From the NCBI GenBank assembly GCA_025361565.1, contig JANYKN010000042.1:62001-126000 (forward strand): 64,000 bases of DNA, read 5' to 3'. The notes beneath the pieces were generated by a model, which was not told where the DNA came from, searched no databases, and saw only the letters and a program-made list of their open reading frames with translations. This document shows, one piece after another, positions 17,657-26,771 of this stretch (position 1 is its first letter; every line of letters begins with the position of its first letter). Origin of the DNA: Bacteroidota bacterium. GTDB taxonomy: Bacteria > Bacteroidota > Bacteroidia > Bacteroidales > NBLH01. The position numbers were made by a program, and so were the translations under genes.

Positions 17657-20482
17657 TTAATTGGATATTTCATATCCCAACGTTTTCCCTTTTTTAATAG
17701 CCGGAATGCCTTTGATCATCCAAGTTGGGGAAGATTCATCTTTTAAGTAAGAATTAAAGAATTGCATCATTCTTATACTTAAATCTTTACAGTCTGGACT
17801 TTTGTCTCTCAGATTATGTGGTTCTCCGTTGTAATTGATTAGCCATGCTGGTTTATTTAGTCTCCGTAATGCTAAAAATAACTGAATTCCTTGGTCCCAC
17901 GGCACGGCGCCATCGCCATCATTGTGGACTATCATTAATGGGGTTTCAATTTTGTCGGCATAAAATATGGGCGAATTATGAATGTATAAATCAGGTTTTT
18001 CCCATAATGAGGCTCCAATGCGGCTTTGATCTGATTCGTACATGGATTGGCGGCTGATACCCAATTGCCAGTATATGCTGCCATAGGCACTGGTCATGTT
18101 TGAAACAGGTGCTTCTGCGCAAGCAGCCTTAAATAAGTCAGTTTGTGTAATGATAAATGCTACCTGATATGCTCCCCAGCTTTGGCCTTGGATTCCAATT
18201 CTTTTTTCATCAACAAATCCTTTGTCAATGATCGATTTTGTACCACTTACTACATAATTAACAGCGCTTTCGCCCGGATTTCCCACTTTGTACCTGATAT
18301 TTGGCACAAAAACAAGATAGCCATTGCTTGTATATTCCAATGTATTAATTGGGGAGCGGCTTGGCCTTGGATAATAGTGTGTATGCAACCGGTCTGATGA
18401 AAGTTCATAAAAACGAACCAACATGGGATATTTTTTTGAAGGATCAAAGTCTTCAGGTTTATAAAGCAAGCCTTCTTCTTCTTTACCGTCAAAAGTAGTC
18501 CATTTAACCAGTTCTGCTGTTTCCCAAATATAATCTGTCTGTTGTGGGTTTGCAAATGAGATTTTTGTAGGATCAGCAAATAAATTTTCTGAATACCATA
18601 AATCAGGGAATTCTGTCACGGAGCTTTTTTGCCAAATCATTGCTGCCGATCCTTTTGCTTTGATTGGCGTTGAATAATCAAAATCTTCCATCACCAATTT
18701 AATTGGATCTGATGCCTTATTGATTGAAACTGTGTAGAATCCACCTTGTTTATTTGTTTTGTTGAATGCACTGACCAATAGGGTTTCTTTGGAATTAATA
18801 TAGGTGACATTTTCATCCAGTTGGTTATACCTGAATTCAATTTTATTTTTTCGTCCAAAACCGTTTGTAAGGCAAATTGGTTTTTCTATACCATTTGGAT
18901 CAATTCTCCAAATATCATATCTGTCGTAAATCAGGAAATATTTATCATTTTCGGTCCATCCAGCGAACAAATACGAAGGTGGTACTGATGGACGATCATA
19001 TTCTTCATCATAAAAATTGACAGGAATCTTTTTAGTTAGTGCAGTTTTTACCTTGGTATTTGTACTTAGAGTATACCAACAACTATCTTCATTACCAAAC
19101 CAGAATATATAATTTCCAAATGGCGACAAATCAACATAAGAAGATGCTTTTTCAAGCACAATTTTTTTATTACCTGTTTTAACATCAATCAGATAATAAT
19201 CTTTATTTGAAGGAAATTGCCATGAACTTTCTAACTTAAATGGCTCATCTGCAACGCCAAGCGACATGCTTGCATTGCCGAATAGAAGCGTTTTGACTTC
19301 AGGCACTGCTTCATTTGCCAGCCTGGCTACCTGCTTTTCTTTAATGTGAAAAACAGTAAGATAATTTCTCTTTTCTTCTTTTTTTAAATCGATCAATTGT
19401 TGCGATTGCAATAACGGATCTGTCCACGACCAAACGTCGACTTTAACTTTTTCTTCATCCAGAAGCGTGTCTTTTTGCTCGGTTTCAATTTTCATAGCAG
19501 TTCCAAAATATAATTTGGTATCATCTCTCGAAAACCAGGTCGTTCCATTTTCGCTCACATACCAATCTTTTGGCATGTCTAACGAATTTTTGTCAAGCAC
19601 AACTTCGGTGGAACCAATCATTCCTTTCGACCAGATATGTAAATTATATGTTTTTGTTTTGGAAGTATCTGCCGAAAAAATAAAACTTCCCTGAAGCCCT
19701 CCATTATCAACTACTATGTTTTTAGCTAGCCCATCTTTATCAAAAACTTTAATAATATCTTCATTTTCTGTATCAAAAAAACTGACTTTTGAGGTGATTG
19801 CACTATCGCCTTTAACCTGTATAAAACCCAGGAGTTTTCCATTCTTTGAAAAATTAAACTCGCTAACATCTTTAAACCTGTATTCAGCATTGCTTATTGG
19901 GTTTAAAATCACTAAATCAAATACATCAGGGGCGTCTTTATTCTTTTTTGTGTTTTTCTTTGAAAGCTTTTCATTATTTTCTTTTTTAGAATTGTCGGGG
20001 TCGTCAGCATTTTTTTCATATAGATAAGCAAGCCAATCCGATTTTTCCTCAGGCACTTTAAATGAATTTATATTTTCAGCTTCTATGGTTTTATCATCCT
20101 TAAAAACCCAAATAACCAAACTGTCTTTAGGAAAGTTTTCTTTTTTAGCTTTTATAAACTTTAATTTTCTAATGCTATCTGCCTGTGGCACAATTTTAAA
20201 AGCAATGAATTTTGATCCGGGAGAAAAAACTGCTTTAGTTCCTCTTGGAAATACTTTTTTTTCTATTTTATCAGGGTTCATTACAATTAGCTCTCCATCG
20301 CCTTTGTATGGAGTTAATTCATATGAAACCCATTTTCCGTCGTTTGAAATAGCTTGTCTTTCAATTACTTTCCATCCATCATATACTGTGAAGTCAACCG
20401 GTTTTTTAGTTTTTTTTTCTTGCGCTTGGATCGAAGTTGAAACCAATATTGCTAAAACAAGTATAAAATATTCCTTTTTCAT
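17657..20482 (-). CDS. Secreted S9-family (prolyl oligopeptidase-like) peptidase
   Basis: I chose the ATG at 20482 because it opens a clear signal peptide (MKKEYFILVLAILVSTSIQA). The longer frame from 20521 adds 13 residues without that start. The mature protein has 941 residues in all, with a beta-propeller-like N-terminal region (about 30-690) and a C-terminal alpha/beta-hydrolase. The catalytic triad is visible as Ser768 in GIQGQSWGAYQ, Asp857 in NDGDGAVPWDQ and His889 in GEPHNLRD. S9 enzymes cleave short peptides, here in the periplasm. The usual GxSxGG motif is GQSWGA. Confidence 0.9.
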   Translation of the reverse strand: MKKEYFILVLAILVSTSIQAQEKKTKKPVDFTVYDGWKVIERQAISNDGKWVSYELTPYKGDGELIVMNPDKIEKKVFPRGTKAVFSPGSKFIAFKIVPQADSIRKLKFIKAKKENFPKDSLVIWVFKDDKTIEAENINSFKVPEEKSDWLAYLYEKNADDPDNSKKENNEKLSKKNTKKNKDAPDVFDLVILNPISNAEYRFKDVSEFNFSKNGKLLGFIQVKGDSAITSKVSFFDTENEDIIKVFDKDGLAKNIVVDNGGLQGSFIFSADTSKTKTYNLHIWSKGMIGSTEVVLDKNSLDMPKDWYVSENGTTWFSRDDTKLYFGTAMKIETEQKDTLLDEEKVKVDVWSWTDPLLQSQQLIDLKKEEKRNYLTVFHIKEKQVARLANEAVPEVKTLLFGNASMSLGVADEPFKLESSWQFPSNKDYYLIDVKTGNKKIVLEKASSYVDLSPFGNYIFWFGNEDSCWYTLSTNTKVKTALTKKIPVNFYDEEYDRPSVPPSYLFAGWTENDKYFLIYDRYDIWRIDPNGIEKPICLTNGFGRKNKIEFRYNQLDENVTYINSKETLLVSAFNKTNKQGGFYTVSINKASDPIKLVMEDFDYSTPIKAKGSAAMIWQKSSVTEFPDLWYSENLFADPTKISFANPQQTDYIWETAELVKWTTFDGKEEEGLLYKPEDFDPSKKYPMLVRFYELSSDRLHTHYYPRPSRSPINTLEYTSNGYLVFVPNIRYKVGNPGESAVNYVVSGTKSIIDKGFVDEKRIGIQGQSWGAYQVAFIITQTDLFKAACAEAPVSNMTSAYGSIYWQLGISRQSMYESDQSRIGASLWEKPDLYIHNSPIFYADKIETPLMIVHNDGDGAVPWDQGIQLFLALRRLNKPAWLINYNGEPHNLRDKSPDCKDLSIRMMQFFNSYLKDESSPTWMIKGIPAIKKGKTLGYEISN

Positions 20483-21085
20483 TGTGCTATTATTTGTCAA
20501 TAATATTAAAATCTCATGCATGATAAATGGATTCTTTAAATCTATTGATTTGTGATTGATATTCTAAATTTTTAGAGCAAATCAACAAATCTACATTTGT
20601 AAAAATCTCATTTAAATTATCTTAAATCGAAAATTAGGCCAAAGTTTATTGGATTTTTATAAAAAGGAGAATTGCTTTAACATAAAATAAGTTAAAAATC
20701 ATAAAATCAACATAATAGCTGGAATAATATTTTTTAAATAAAATAAATTAAACTTTACAGATTGTTGCGTTAACTAACACTTTCAAATTGCGGAATAGGA
20801 TTTTATTGGAGTTAACGTTGTAAATAAATAGCTTGAGATTGACTTATCATTATTTAAATCTGCAATTGATTACTGAGTTAATTGATTTTATTTGGTTCAA
20901 TTTTGATTATTTGAATTTGGATTTGTTGCCATTTCTAGACTAATTTATTTGTTGTTCCAGGAGCGCACTCATACATAAAATACGAAGCTTTTTTAATTCA
21001 GTATCGATTTTTTTATGTATTTTTGATGTATATATAGTTTACTTTACATATTTTTGACGTTTAAAGGAAACTTCAACTGTTAATT
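20483..21085. other. Divergent intergenic region of about 600 bases
   Basis: It lies between the divergent S9 peptidase and SPOR-protein genes and is very AT-rich, with no credible small gene. A TATTTTTG box is present at 21049-21056. A TTTG at 21022-21025 sits 23 nt upstream of it, slightly longer than the usual 19-21. The words TATTTTTGATGT and TATTTTTGACGT form a short direct repeat just before the plus-strand gene. Confidence 0.5.
21049..21056 (+). promoter_or_regulatory. Candidate -7 box (TATTTTTG)
   Basis: It matches TAnnTTTG exactly, 29 bases ahead of the ATG at 21086. The spacing to the nearest TTTG is 23 nt. Confidence 0.4.
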
Positions 21086-23533
21086 ATGAATAAATTGAAA
21101 TTTATAAGCGTGGGTATTTTATTACTGTTTTTAGTAAGCAATGGCGTGTTTTCATATGCTAACCCAAAGATAGGATTGAAAAATCAGCCCTTTTTTCAAA
21201 TTTTTGATTTGAGTAAAAAGAACTACTTCGAACAAATTTTCACTAAAGATGAAAGAAAAGAATTAAAAAAAGCGGAAAAATATCTTGCTTCAGCTAATAA
21301 ATATATGAGCAATTATCAATCCGACCAAAAGGAAATTGAAAAATTATACACTATTGCCGAAGCAACAAGCAGTGCAAAAAGCAGGGAGAAATCCCTTAAA
21401 AAAGCAAGGAAACTTGAAGCTGGTGCATTAAAAGATGGATTCAGTGCATTGGACTATTTTAAAAAAGCAAATGACATCAAAATAAAAATTTATACCAATG
21501 CAATAAGTCGTATTAGGCTAAACGATGATTCAAAAAATGCAAAATCTGGCAGAGAATTGGAATTGCAGGCAAAAAGTCTTTTCGAGTCGGCAAAAAGTAA
21601 AGAGCGGACCGCTCCCCAGAATGATGATCAACTTAAATTCAATGCACTTAAGGATGCAAATGATCTTAATTTGAAAGCACTCGATTTGCAAGAAAAAGCA
21701 TTTGGACTTTACAAAAACGATCCAGCGGTTCAGGTTGCAGTTACAGAAGATAAAGTAATTGATAATATTAAACCGGATGACAAAAAGATAGTAAAAAAAG
21801 ATTCCGTTCTTTTTCCTGTATATGTTGAACAATATAATCCTTTAAAAGATGAAAATCTTTATCAGTCAAAAGCTAACATGATTTTACCGAGACTGAACCT
21901 CTCAAACGAAGAGATTAATTCTTTTTCTGAATCGAATAGGAAAAATCAAAATGCAAATGATTTGTTAAGACAGGTTGATGAAGCATACATTGTTGTTGAT
22001 TCATTAAATTATGTGGCTGACAGAACCGATGATGATCAGTTAAGGGATAAGATAAGAAATCAGGCAATTGAAAAAGAAAATACTGCTTTTTATAATTTAA
22101 CAACAGCTACCAATATTTATCTCGATGTAAACGATATAAGGTACAATATTTACAAAAGACATTTTCCAACAATTGAAGAAAAGAAACGTACTGCTGAAAC
22201 TGATAAAGCTAAGAGATATGAAACTGAATCAGTAGATTATTATTCAAAAGCAAAAAGTGAAATAGCTGCAGCAAATAAATTGATGTATAAGTCAGATCAA
22301 TATCTTAAACTGATGGGAGCGAATGATTTACTTTTGTATTCATTGCAGCTGCAAGAAAGTGCGTATGGTATTTATTTTAATATGCCGGGATTAATTTCAA
22401 CCGAAATTGATACGGCATTTGTTGAAGCAAATAAAATAACCAATGTTACAAAATCGACCAAAGAAGAAAATATCTCAAATAAATTAAGCTGGGATGTTTT
22501 GGCTACCTATATTTATTCCAGAGAAAAACCAAAACCTGTGACATATAGCAGAAAGAAAGGTGTAGTTTTTCTTGTTCAACTGGGTATTTATAAAGGATTA
22601 TTGGCACCTGAAAAATTTGGAAATATTCAACCAATTATTTTCGATAAATTTGTTAAAAATCCTTATCGAAGGTATATGGTTGGCGAATACAGATCATCTG
22701 ATGCAGCAGAACTTGCACTTTCAAAGGTTAAAGCTCTGGGCTATACCGATTCGTATATTATTTCTTTCATTGATGGTGAGCGTAAATCCTATTCTTTTGG
22801 AACAGCTAAAATAAATAATGATGATCACAATGCCTTTCTTAAAAGAATGGAAATTGCAAAAATAAATGGCGATACAATAATCAATAAAACTTCAAATGGA
22901 ACAAATGATGTTCCCAAAACTGGATATATATCTGAAAATAAGGTCCAGAATATCAGCGGTCTTGTTTATTTGGTACAGTTGGGTATGTATTTAAAACCGG
23001 TAACCTACAAAGAATTGGCAAATCTTAGCCCTGTTTTCACTGAAAAAATTCCAAATAAAGGAACAAGGTATATGATGGGAACTTATAATAGCATCGATCA
23101 AGCGCGTAAAGCAAGTCAGGACGCTACAAATAAAGGAATTAAAGATGCTTATGTGGTTGCATACAACAACGGGGAACATATCTCTCTCGAAAAAGCAATG
23201 AAACTCGAAAAACAGCAAAAAGGGAATATTGATGATAATCCTATAATTTTGTCGAGCAATATTTTATTTATGATTCAGGTTGGGGCATATCGCGAAACAC
23301 TTGATAACACTGAGGAAAATCAACTTAAAAAAACATTTTCTTCCGGTGAAATTGATAAACACGTTTATGAAGGGATGAACATTTATACAATTGGAAGTTT
23401 CAAAACTTATAAAGATGCTGATTTTTTAAAGAAAAAATTATTGGATGAGGGGCACAAAGATGTATTTGTTATAGCTTTTGATGGGACAAAAAAAATACCA
23501 ATTGGAGAGGCAATTAAAAAAATGAAGAATTAA
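21086..23533 (+). CDS. Secreted protein with three SPOR-like repeats
   Basis: The 815-residue product has a signal peptide (about 1-25). Residues 50-460 are Lys/Ala/Glu-rich helical segments resembling TPR or coiled-coil repeats. Three C-terminal SPOR-like modules sit at about 494-565, 626-695 and 726-800. Each opens with a V-Q-L/V-G-x-Y core (FLVQLGIYKG, YLVQLGMYLK, FMIQVGAYRE) and ends with a DxYI/VxxF strand. SPOR domains bind denuded peptidoglycan glycans at division sites, so a periplasmic, septum-linked role is likely. clpS begins 11 bases after the stop, suggesting co-transcription. Confidence 0.75.
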   Translation: MNKLKFISVGILLLFLVSNGVFSYANPKIGLKNQPFFQIFDLSKKNYFEQIFTKDERKELKKAEKYLASANKYMSNYQSDQKEIEKLYTIAEATSSAKSREKSLKKARKLEAGALKDGFSALDYFKKANDIKIKIYTNAISRIRLNDDSKNAKSGRELELQAKSLFESAKSKERTAPQNDDQLKFNALKDANDLNLKALDLQEKAFGLYKNDPAVQVAVTEDKVIDNIKPDDKKIVKKDSVLFPVYVEQYNPLKDENLYQSKANMILPRLNLSNEEINSFSESNRKNQNANDLLRQVDEAYIVVDSLNYVADRTDDDQLRDKIRNQAIEKENTAFYNLTTATNIYLDVNDIRYNIYKRHFPTIEEKKRTAETDKAKRYETESVDYYSKAKSEIAAANKLMYKSDQYLKLMGANDLLLYSLQLQESAYGIYFNMPGLISTEIDTAFVEANKITNVTKSTKEENISNKLSWDVLATYIYSREKPKPVTYSRKKGVVFLVQLGIYKGLLAPEKFGNIQPIIFDKFVKNPYRRYMVGEYRSSDAAELALSKVKALGYTDSYIISFIDGERKSYSFGTAKINNDDHNAFLKRMEIAKINGDTIINKTSNGTNDVPKTGYISENKVQNISGLVYLVQLGMYLKPVTYKELANLSPVFTEKIPNKGTRYMMGTYNSIDQARKASQDATNKGIKDAYVVAYNNGEHISLEKAMKLEKQQKGNIDDNPIILSSNILFMIQVGAYRETLDNTEENQLKKTFSSGEIDKHVYEGMNIYTIGSFKTYKDADFLKKKLLDEGHKDVFVIAFDGTKKIPIGEAIKKMKN

Positions 23534-23544
23534 TAGAATTAGAA

Positions 23545-23823
23545 ATGGGAAATAGCAAGGAAAAACAAAAAATTGATGATTTTTTTGAACTAAAAAAAAG
23601 TGATAAAAAAGCATTAATTCTTTATAATGATGATTATCATTATTTTGATTTTGTGATCAATGCCTTGGTTAAAGTTTGTGATCACACAGAAATTCAGGCA
23701 GAGCAATGTGCAACCATTGTTCATTATAAAGGAAAATGTGATGTAAAACAAGGCCAGTACAAACAATTAAAGCCAATGCACGAAGCTCTTATTGAACATG
23801 GATTAAATGCGGCTATTGAGTAG
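23545..23823 (+). CDS. clpS: ClpS-like adaptor for Clp protease
   Basis: The 92-residue protein fits ClpS. A flexible, charged N-terminal tail (1-20) leads into the core LILYNDDYHYFDFVINAL, with the substrate-pocket residues N28, D29 and D30, and H60 in TIVHYKGKC. ClpS hands N-degron substrates, those with an N-terminal Leu, Phe, Tyr or Trp, to ClpA/ClpC-ClpP. Clp subunits are not nearby. It is 11 bases downstream of the SPOR gene and upstream of the flotillin-like gene. Confidence 0.85.
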   Translation: MGNSKEKQKIDDFFELKKSDKKALILYNDDYHYFDFVINALVKVCDHTEIQAEQCATIVHYKGKCDVKQGQYKQLKPMHEALIEHGLNAAIE

Positions 23824-24012
23824 ACCAATTTTAAACTTTTCAAAAGAATTGTTCCAAGTTTCTGTAATTTAGGAAATTATGATTGGTATAGTACTCATTA
23901 TTCAAAGATTAGCTAATAATCAAATGAAATGGTTGAGAAATTATTAAAAAGTTGTAATTCGAAAATGCGTTGAATCCAATAGAATTTCTATATTGATTAT
24001 AAAATATAAAAT

Positions 24013-26379
24013 ATGTCTTTTACTTTAATAGTAGTTTTGCTTTTATTTGTGGTGTTGCCACTTATTTTGTTTGCCTACCTGATGAATATTTCAGGAGGTA
24101 CATGGCGATTGGTAAAAGCTGCTGAATTGAATATGTCCTTCGTGGGATTTATTTATCAATATGCAGAGATGTATGTCAGGAAAGTTCCTGCAGAACTTGT
24201 GTTTAAACTTCTAATAAGTGCTAAAAAAAGTGGTGCATTACTTTCATTAAGCTTGCTAAAAGATTTTTATAAATTAGTTGATCGCACTGTTGGTTTTATG
24301 ATTGGTGAGTTTAATAAAAATCTACTCGAAGGTGAATTGGAATTGAAAAGGATAGGAAGTTACTATTTGTTGAGTGGGAGTATAGACGATTTATTAGTGT
24401 TAATTAATGATTCGGTAAATGCTTTGGACGAACTTAAGGTTAAAGGAGTGATGAAAAAGGTTTCTGAAACACAGAAAAGAGAAACTGTAAACAAGCTCAT
24501 CAAATCATATAGTTTAAATCTTTCTAAATCACTTATAAAGCAGGTTGAAGTTAAAAAAGAGCCAGAAATAAAAAAGAAAGAAACTGAAATCAAAAAAGGC
24601 AAAGAGCATCCTCCTGTTCAGCCAAATATATTTAAAGATCCAGTTGTAAGATACTATGCAAACGAACTAAAAACCGCTTTTAAAGCAGAGCGTATTTATC
24701 TTTCCCATGGCGAAAATCTTAGTATTTTAAAGCGTCAGATTTTCGAAAATGCAGGTAACTCATTGATTAAAGCACAGCAATCGGGTTTAAGCATTTCTTT
24801 AAGTGAATTGGAGGATTATTTTGGAATGAACGGTGATATTGAAAATACTGTTGATTTATTATTGAAGGCCAGACATTTGGGTTTTGAAATTGGCCTGCAG
24901 GATCTTGGAAAGTTTATTGTTACAGGTGGCGACATTGAAAACACCCTTCTTAACTTGATTAATGCAAAAAGCGCCGGATTAAAAATAGAATTGGATGAGC
25001 TTGAAAAATACCATTTATTAGGCGGAAATATCGAAACTGTTGTAAAAGCATTGATACGGGCAGATCAGGATGGGTTAACTATTTCTATTGTTCAGCTCAG
25101 TGAATATTTGTCAAAAGGTGGTGATGTTGACGAAGTAGTCAATGCATTGATAAAGCTTCATCAGGAAAAAATTGACATTCCTTTGAGTCAGTTGAGTGAG
25201 TTTAAAGCATCGGGAGGTAACGTAAAACAAGTTGTGCTTAGTTTGATAAAGGCATACCAATCAGGGATTACCATTCCAATGTCAAAAGTGAAAGCATTTC
25301 AGGCGCAAGGTGGCGATGTTGATAAGTTGATTAATGTGATGATTCTTGCAGGAAGAGCAGAACTTGATATCAGTTTTGATGATTGTGAGAAACTTGCAAG
25401 GATTGGTGTAGATATTAATATTTTATTTGAGGCTTTGAAAATTCTAAAACGAGCAAAACTGCCTGTTGATAAGGAAAAACTTATGGATCTTCAAATAGCT
25501 GGAGGCAATATGCTTGCTTATGTTCAAACCCTTGAAATTTCAAAGCGCATAAATTTAACCATTAATCCAGATGAACTCGAAGCCGATTTAATTGAAGGCC
25601 GAAGGGTGATGGATGTAATTCTTGCAATAATACATGCTCGAAAAGAAGGTCTTGATTTGGATTATAATAAAGCTATAAGGCTAGATAGATCGGGACATGA
25701 TGTAGCCGAAGTAGTTAAATGGGCAGTAGATCCTCAGGTGATAAAAATAGAACCCATACCGATTATTACCAAAGATGCAATTGATATGAAATTATGTCTT
25801 AATGTAATGGTTCGAGGAAAAATTGGTCATTTCTTAAAAGGTTCCAGAGAAAAGGTTCTCACCGAAAGGGTTAACGATGCTGTAATAAAGGAAGTGGAGA
25901 GATTTGAATCTTATAAAGCGGTTCTTGAATCACTAAACGAAATATCCGACAGACTATTTAAAAGACTCACTTGTAAAATGATAAGTGTGGAGTTCCCAGA
26001 ACTTGAAGAATATGAAATTGAGCATAGCAATAAAAAAGAAGATAAATTAAATAATGGGAGTGCATTTGAAATTTTAGATATCAATATACCAAATATCGAA
26101 ATGGGTAAAGATGCATTGGCGGGCATCAGAATGGAAATGGCTGATTTGGATAAAATTCTTGCCAAAACTGAGTCTGAAAGGCGCAGATCTACAGCCTTTG
26201 CACTTGAGCACGAAGCCAAAGCCAAACTTATTGAAGCAGAAGCTGAGCTTCAACTAGGAATGGCTCATGCATTTAAAGAAGGATTAATGGATACTAAGGA
26301 ATACCACAAAAAGAAAATATTTGAGGACAACGAACTTTTGTCTTATGTCGAAAAACATGAGTCAGGTGAAGAGCATTAA
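24013..26379 (+). CDS. Flotillin-like (FloA/YqfA-related) protein with ten 32-residue repeats
   Basis: The 788-residue product has a membrane segment at 5-25. Residues 40-90 match the FloA N-terminal module (VGFIYQYAEMYVRKVP…). A long insertion (95-245) includes a Lys/Glu-rich linker at 180-200. Ten units of exactly 32 residues run from 261 to 580, each like IxLxxLExYxxxGGNIExVV. They end in the FloA-type EVVKWAVDPQVI. The rest (580-788) is the FloA PHB-like and coiled-coil end (AFEILDINIPNIEMGKD, ESERRRSTAFALEHEAKAK). FloA proteins are about 330 residues, carry about two such units and scaffold functional membrane microdomains. The expansion is far from typical. Confidence 0.85.
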   Translation: MSFTLIVVLLLFVVLPLILFAYLMNISGGTWRLVKAAELNMSFVGFIYQYAEMYVRKVPAELVFKLLISAKKSGALLSLSLLKDFYKLVDRTVGFMIGEFNKNLLEGELELKRIGSYYLLSGSIDDLLVLINDSVNALDELKVKGVMKKVSETQKRETVNKLIKSYSLNLSKSLIKQVEVKKEPEIKKKETEIKKGKEHPPVQPNIFKDPVVRYYANELKTAFKAERIYLSHGENLSILKRQIFENAGNSLIKAQQSGLSISLSELEDYFGMNGDIENTVDLLLKARHLGFEIGLQDLGKFIVTGGDIENTLLNLINAKSAGLKIELDELEKYHLLGGNIETVVKALIRADQDGLTISIVQLSEYLSKGGDVDEVVNALIKLHQEKIDIPLSQLSEFKASGGNVKQVVLSLIKAYQSGITIPMSKVKAFQAQGGDVDKLINVMILAGRAELDISFDDCEKLARIGVDINILFEALKILKRAKLPVDKEKLMDLQIAGGNMLAYVQTLEISKRINLTINPDELEADLIEGRRVMDVILAIIHARKEGLDLDYNKAIRLDRSGHDVAEVVKWAVDPQVIKIEPIPIITKDAIDMKLCLNVMVRGKIGHFLKGSREKVLTERVNDAVIKEVERFESYKAVLESLNEISDRLFKRLTCKMISVEFPELEEYEIEHSNKKEDKLNNGSAFEILDINIPNIEMGKDALAGIRMEMADLDKILAKTESERRRSTAFALEHEAKAKLIEAEAELQLGMAHAFKEGLMDTKEYHKKKIFEDNELLSYVEKHESGEEH
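24793..25752 (+). repeat. Coding repeat: ten 96-bp units in the flotillin-like gene
   Basis: Unit starts fall at residues 261, 293, 325, 357, 389, 421, 453, 485, 517 and 549, with no insertion or deletion between them. The DNA of the units has diverged, so this is an old protein repeat and not a fresh tandem duplication. A half unit (residues about 246-260) precedes the first. Confidence 0.85.
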
Positions 26380-26399
26380 TTAGTTCATTATTATTTAAT

Positions 26400-26432
26400 A
26401 ACCTCAAAGTTTCATATAACTTTGAGGTTTTT
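26400..26432 (+). terminator. Rho-independent terminator of the flotillin-like gene
   Basis: The 12-bp stem AACCTCAAAGTT/AACTTTGAGGTT encloses the loop TCATAT and is followed by TTT, 20 bases past the stop codon. The rest of the gene-free stretch to 26771 is AT-rich. It holds only a weak -7-like TTACTTTG at 26735, upstream of the ABC genes. Confidence 0.85.
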
Positions 26433-26771
26433 CATTTTAATATGCTTTTATTAAACACCCAGCATTATATTGTAGCTTAAAGAATCATTCATCTATAAAA
26501 ACTATTATGGATTTTTAAAAGTTACTACAGCTTGAACTGAAAGTCAGGTAATTGGTAGTAACATACTTGTAGAAATCTTAATAATTTAAATTGTAAAAAG
26601 CATTAGGTTTTGATTAATATAGAAGTATCCATGAAATATTTATTCTAAACAATGATCGATATTATAAGTCCTAATTTTACAGTTCATTTTAGATGTTTTA
26701 TTTATATTTTTAATAAATAGAGCATTTTTTAGTTTTACTTTGTAACTAATTTTGAAATTTTTCCATATCTA

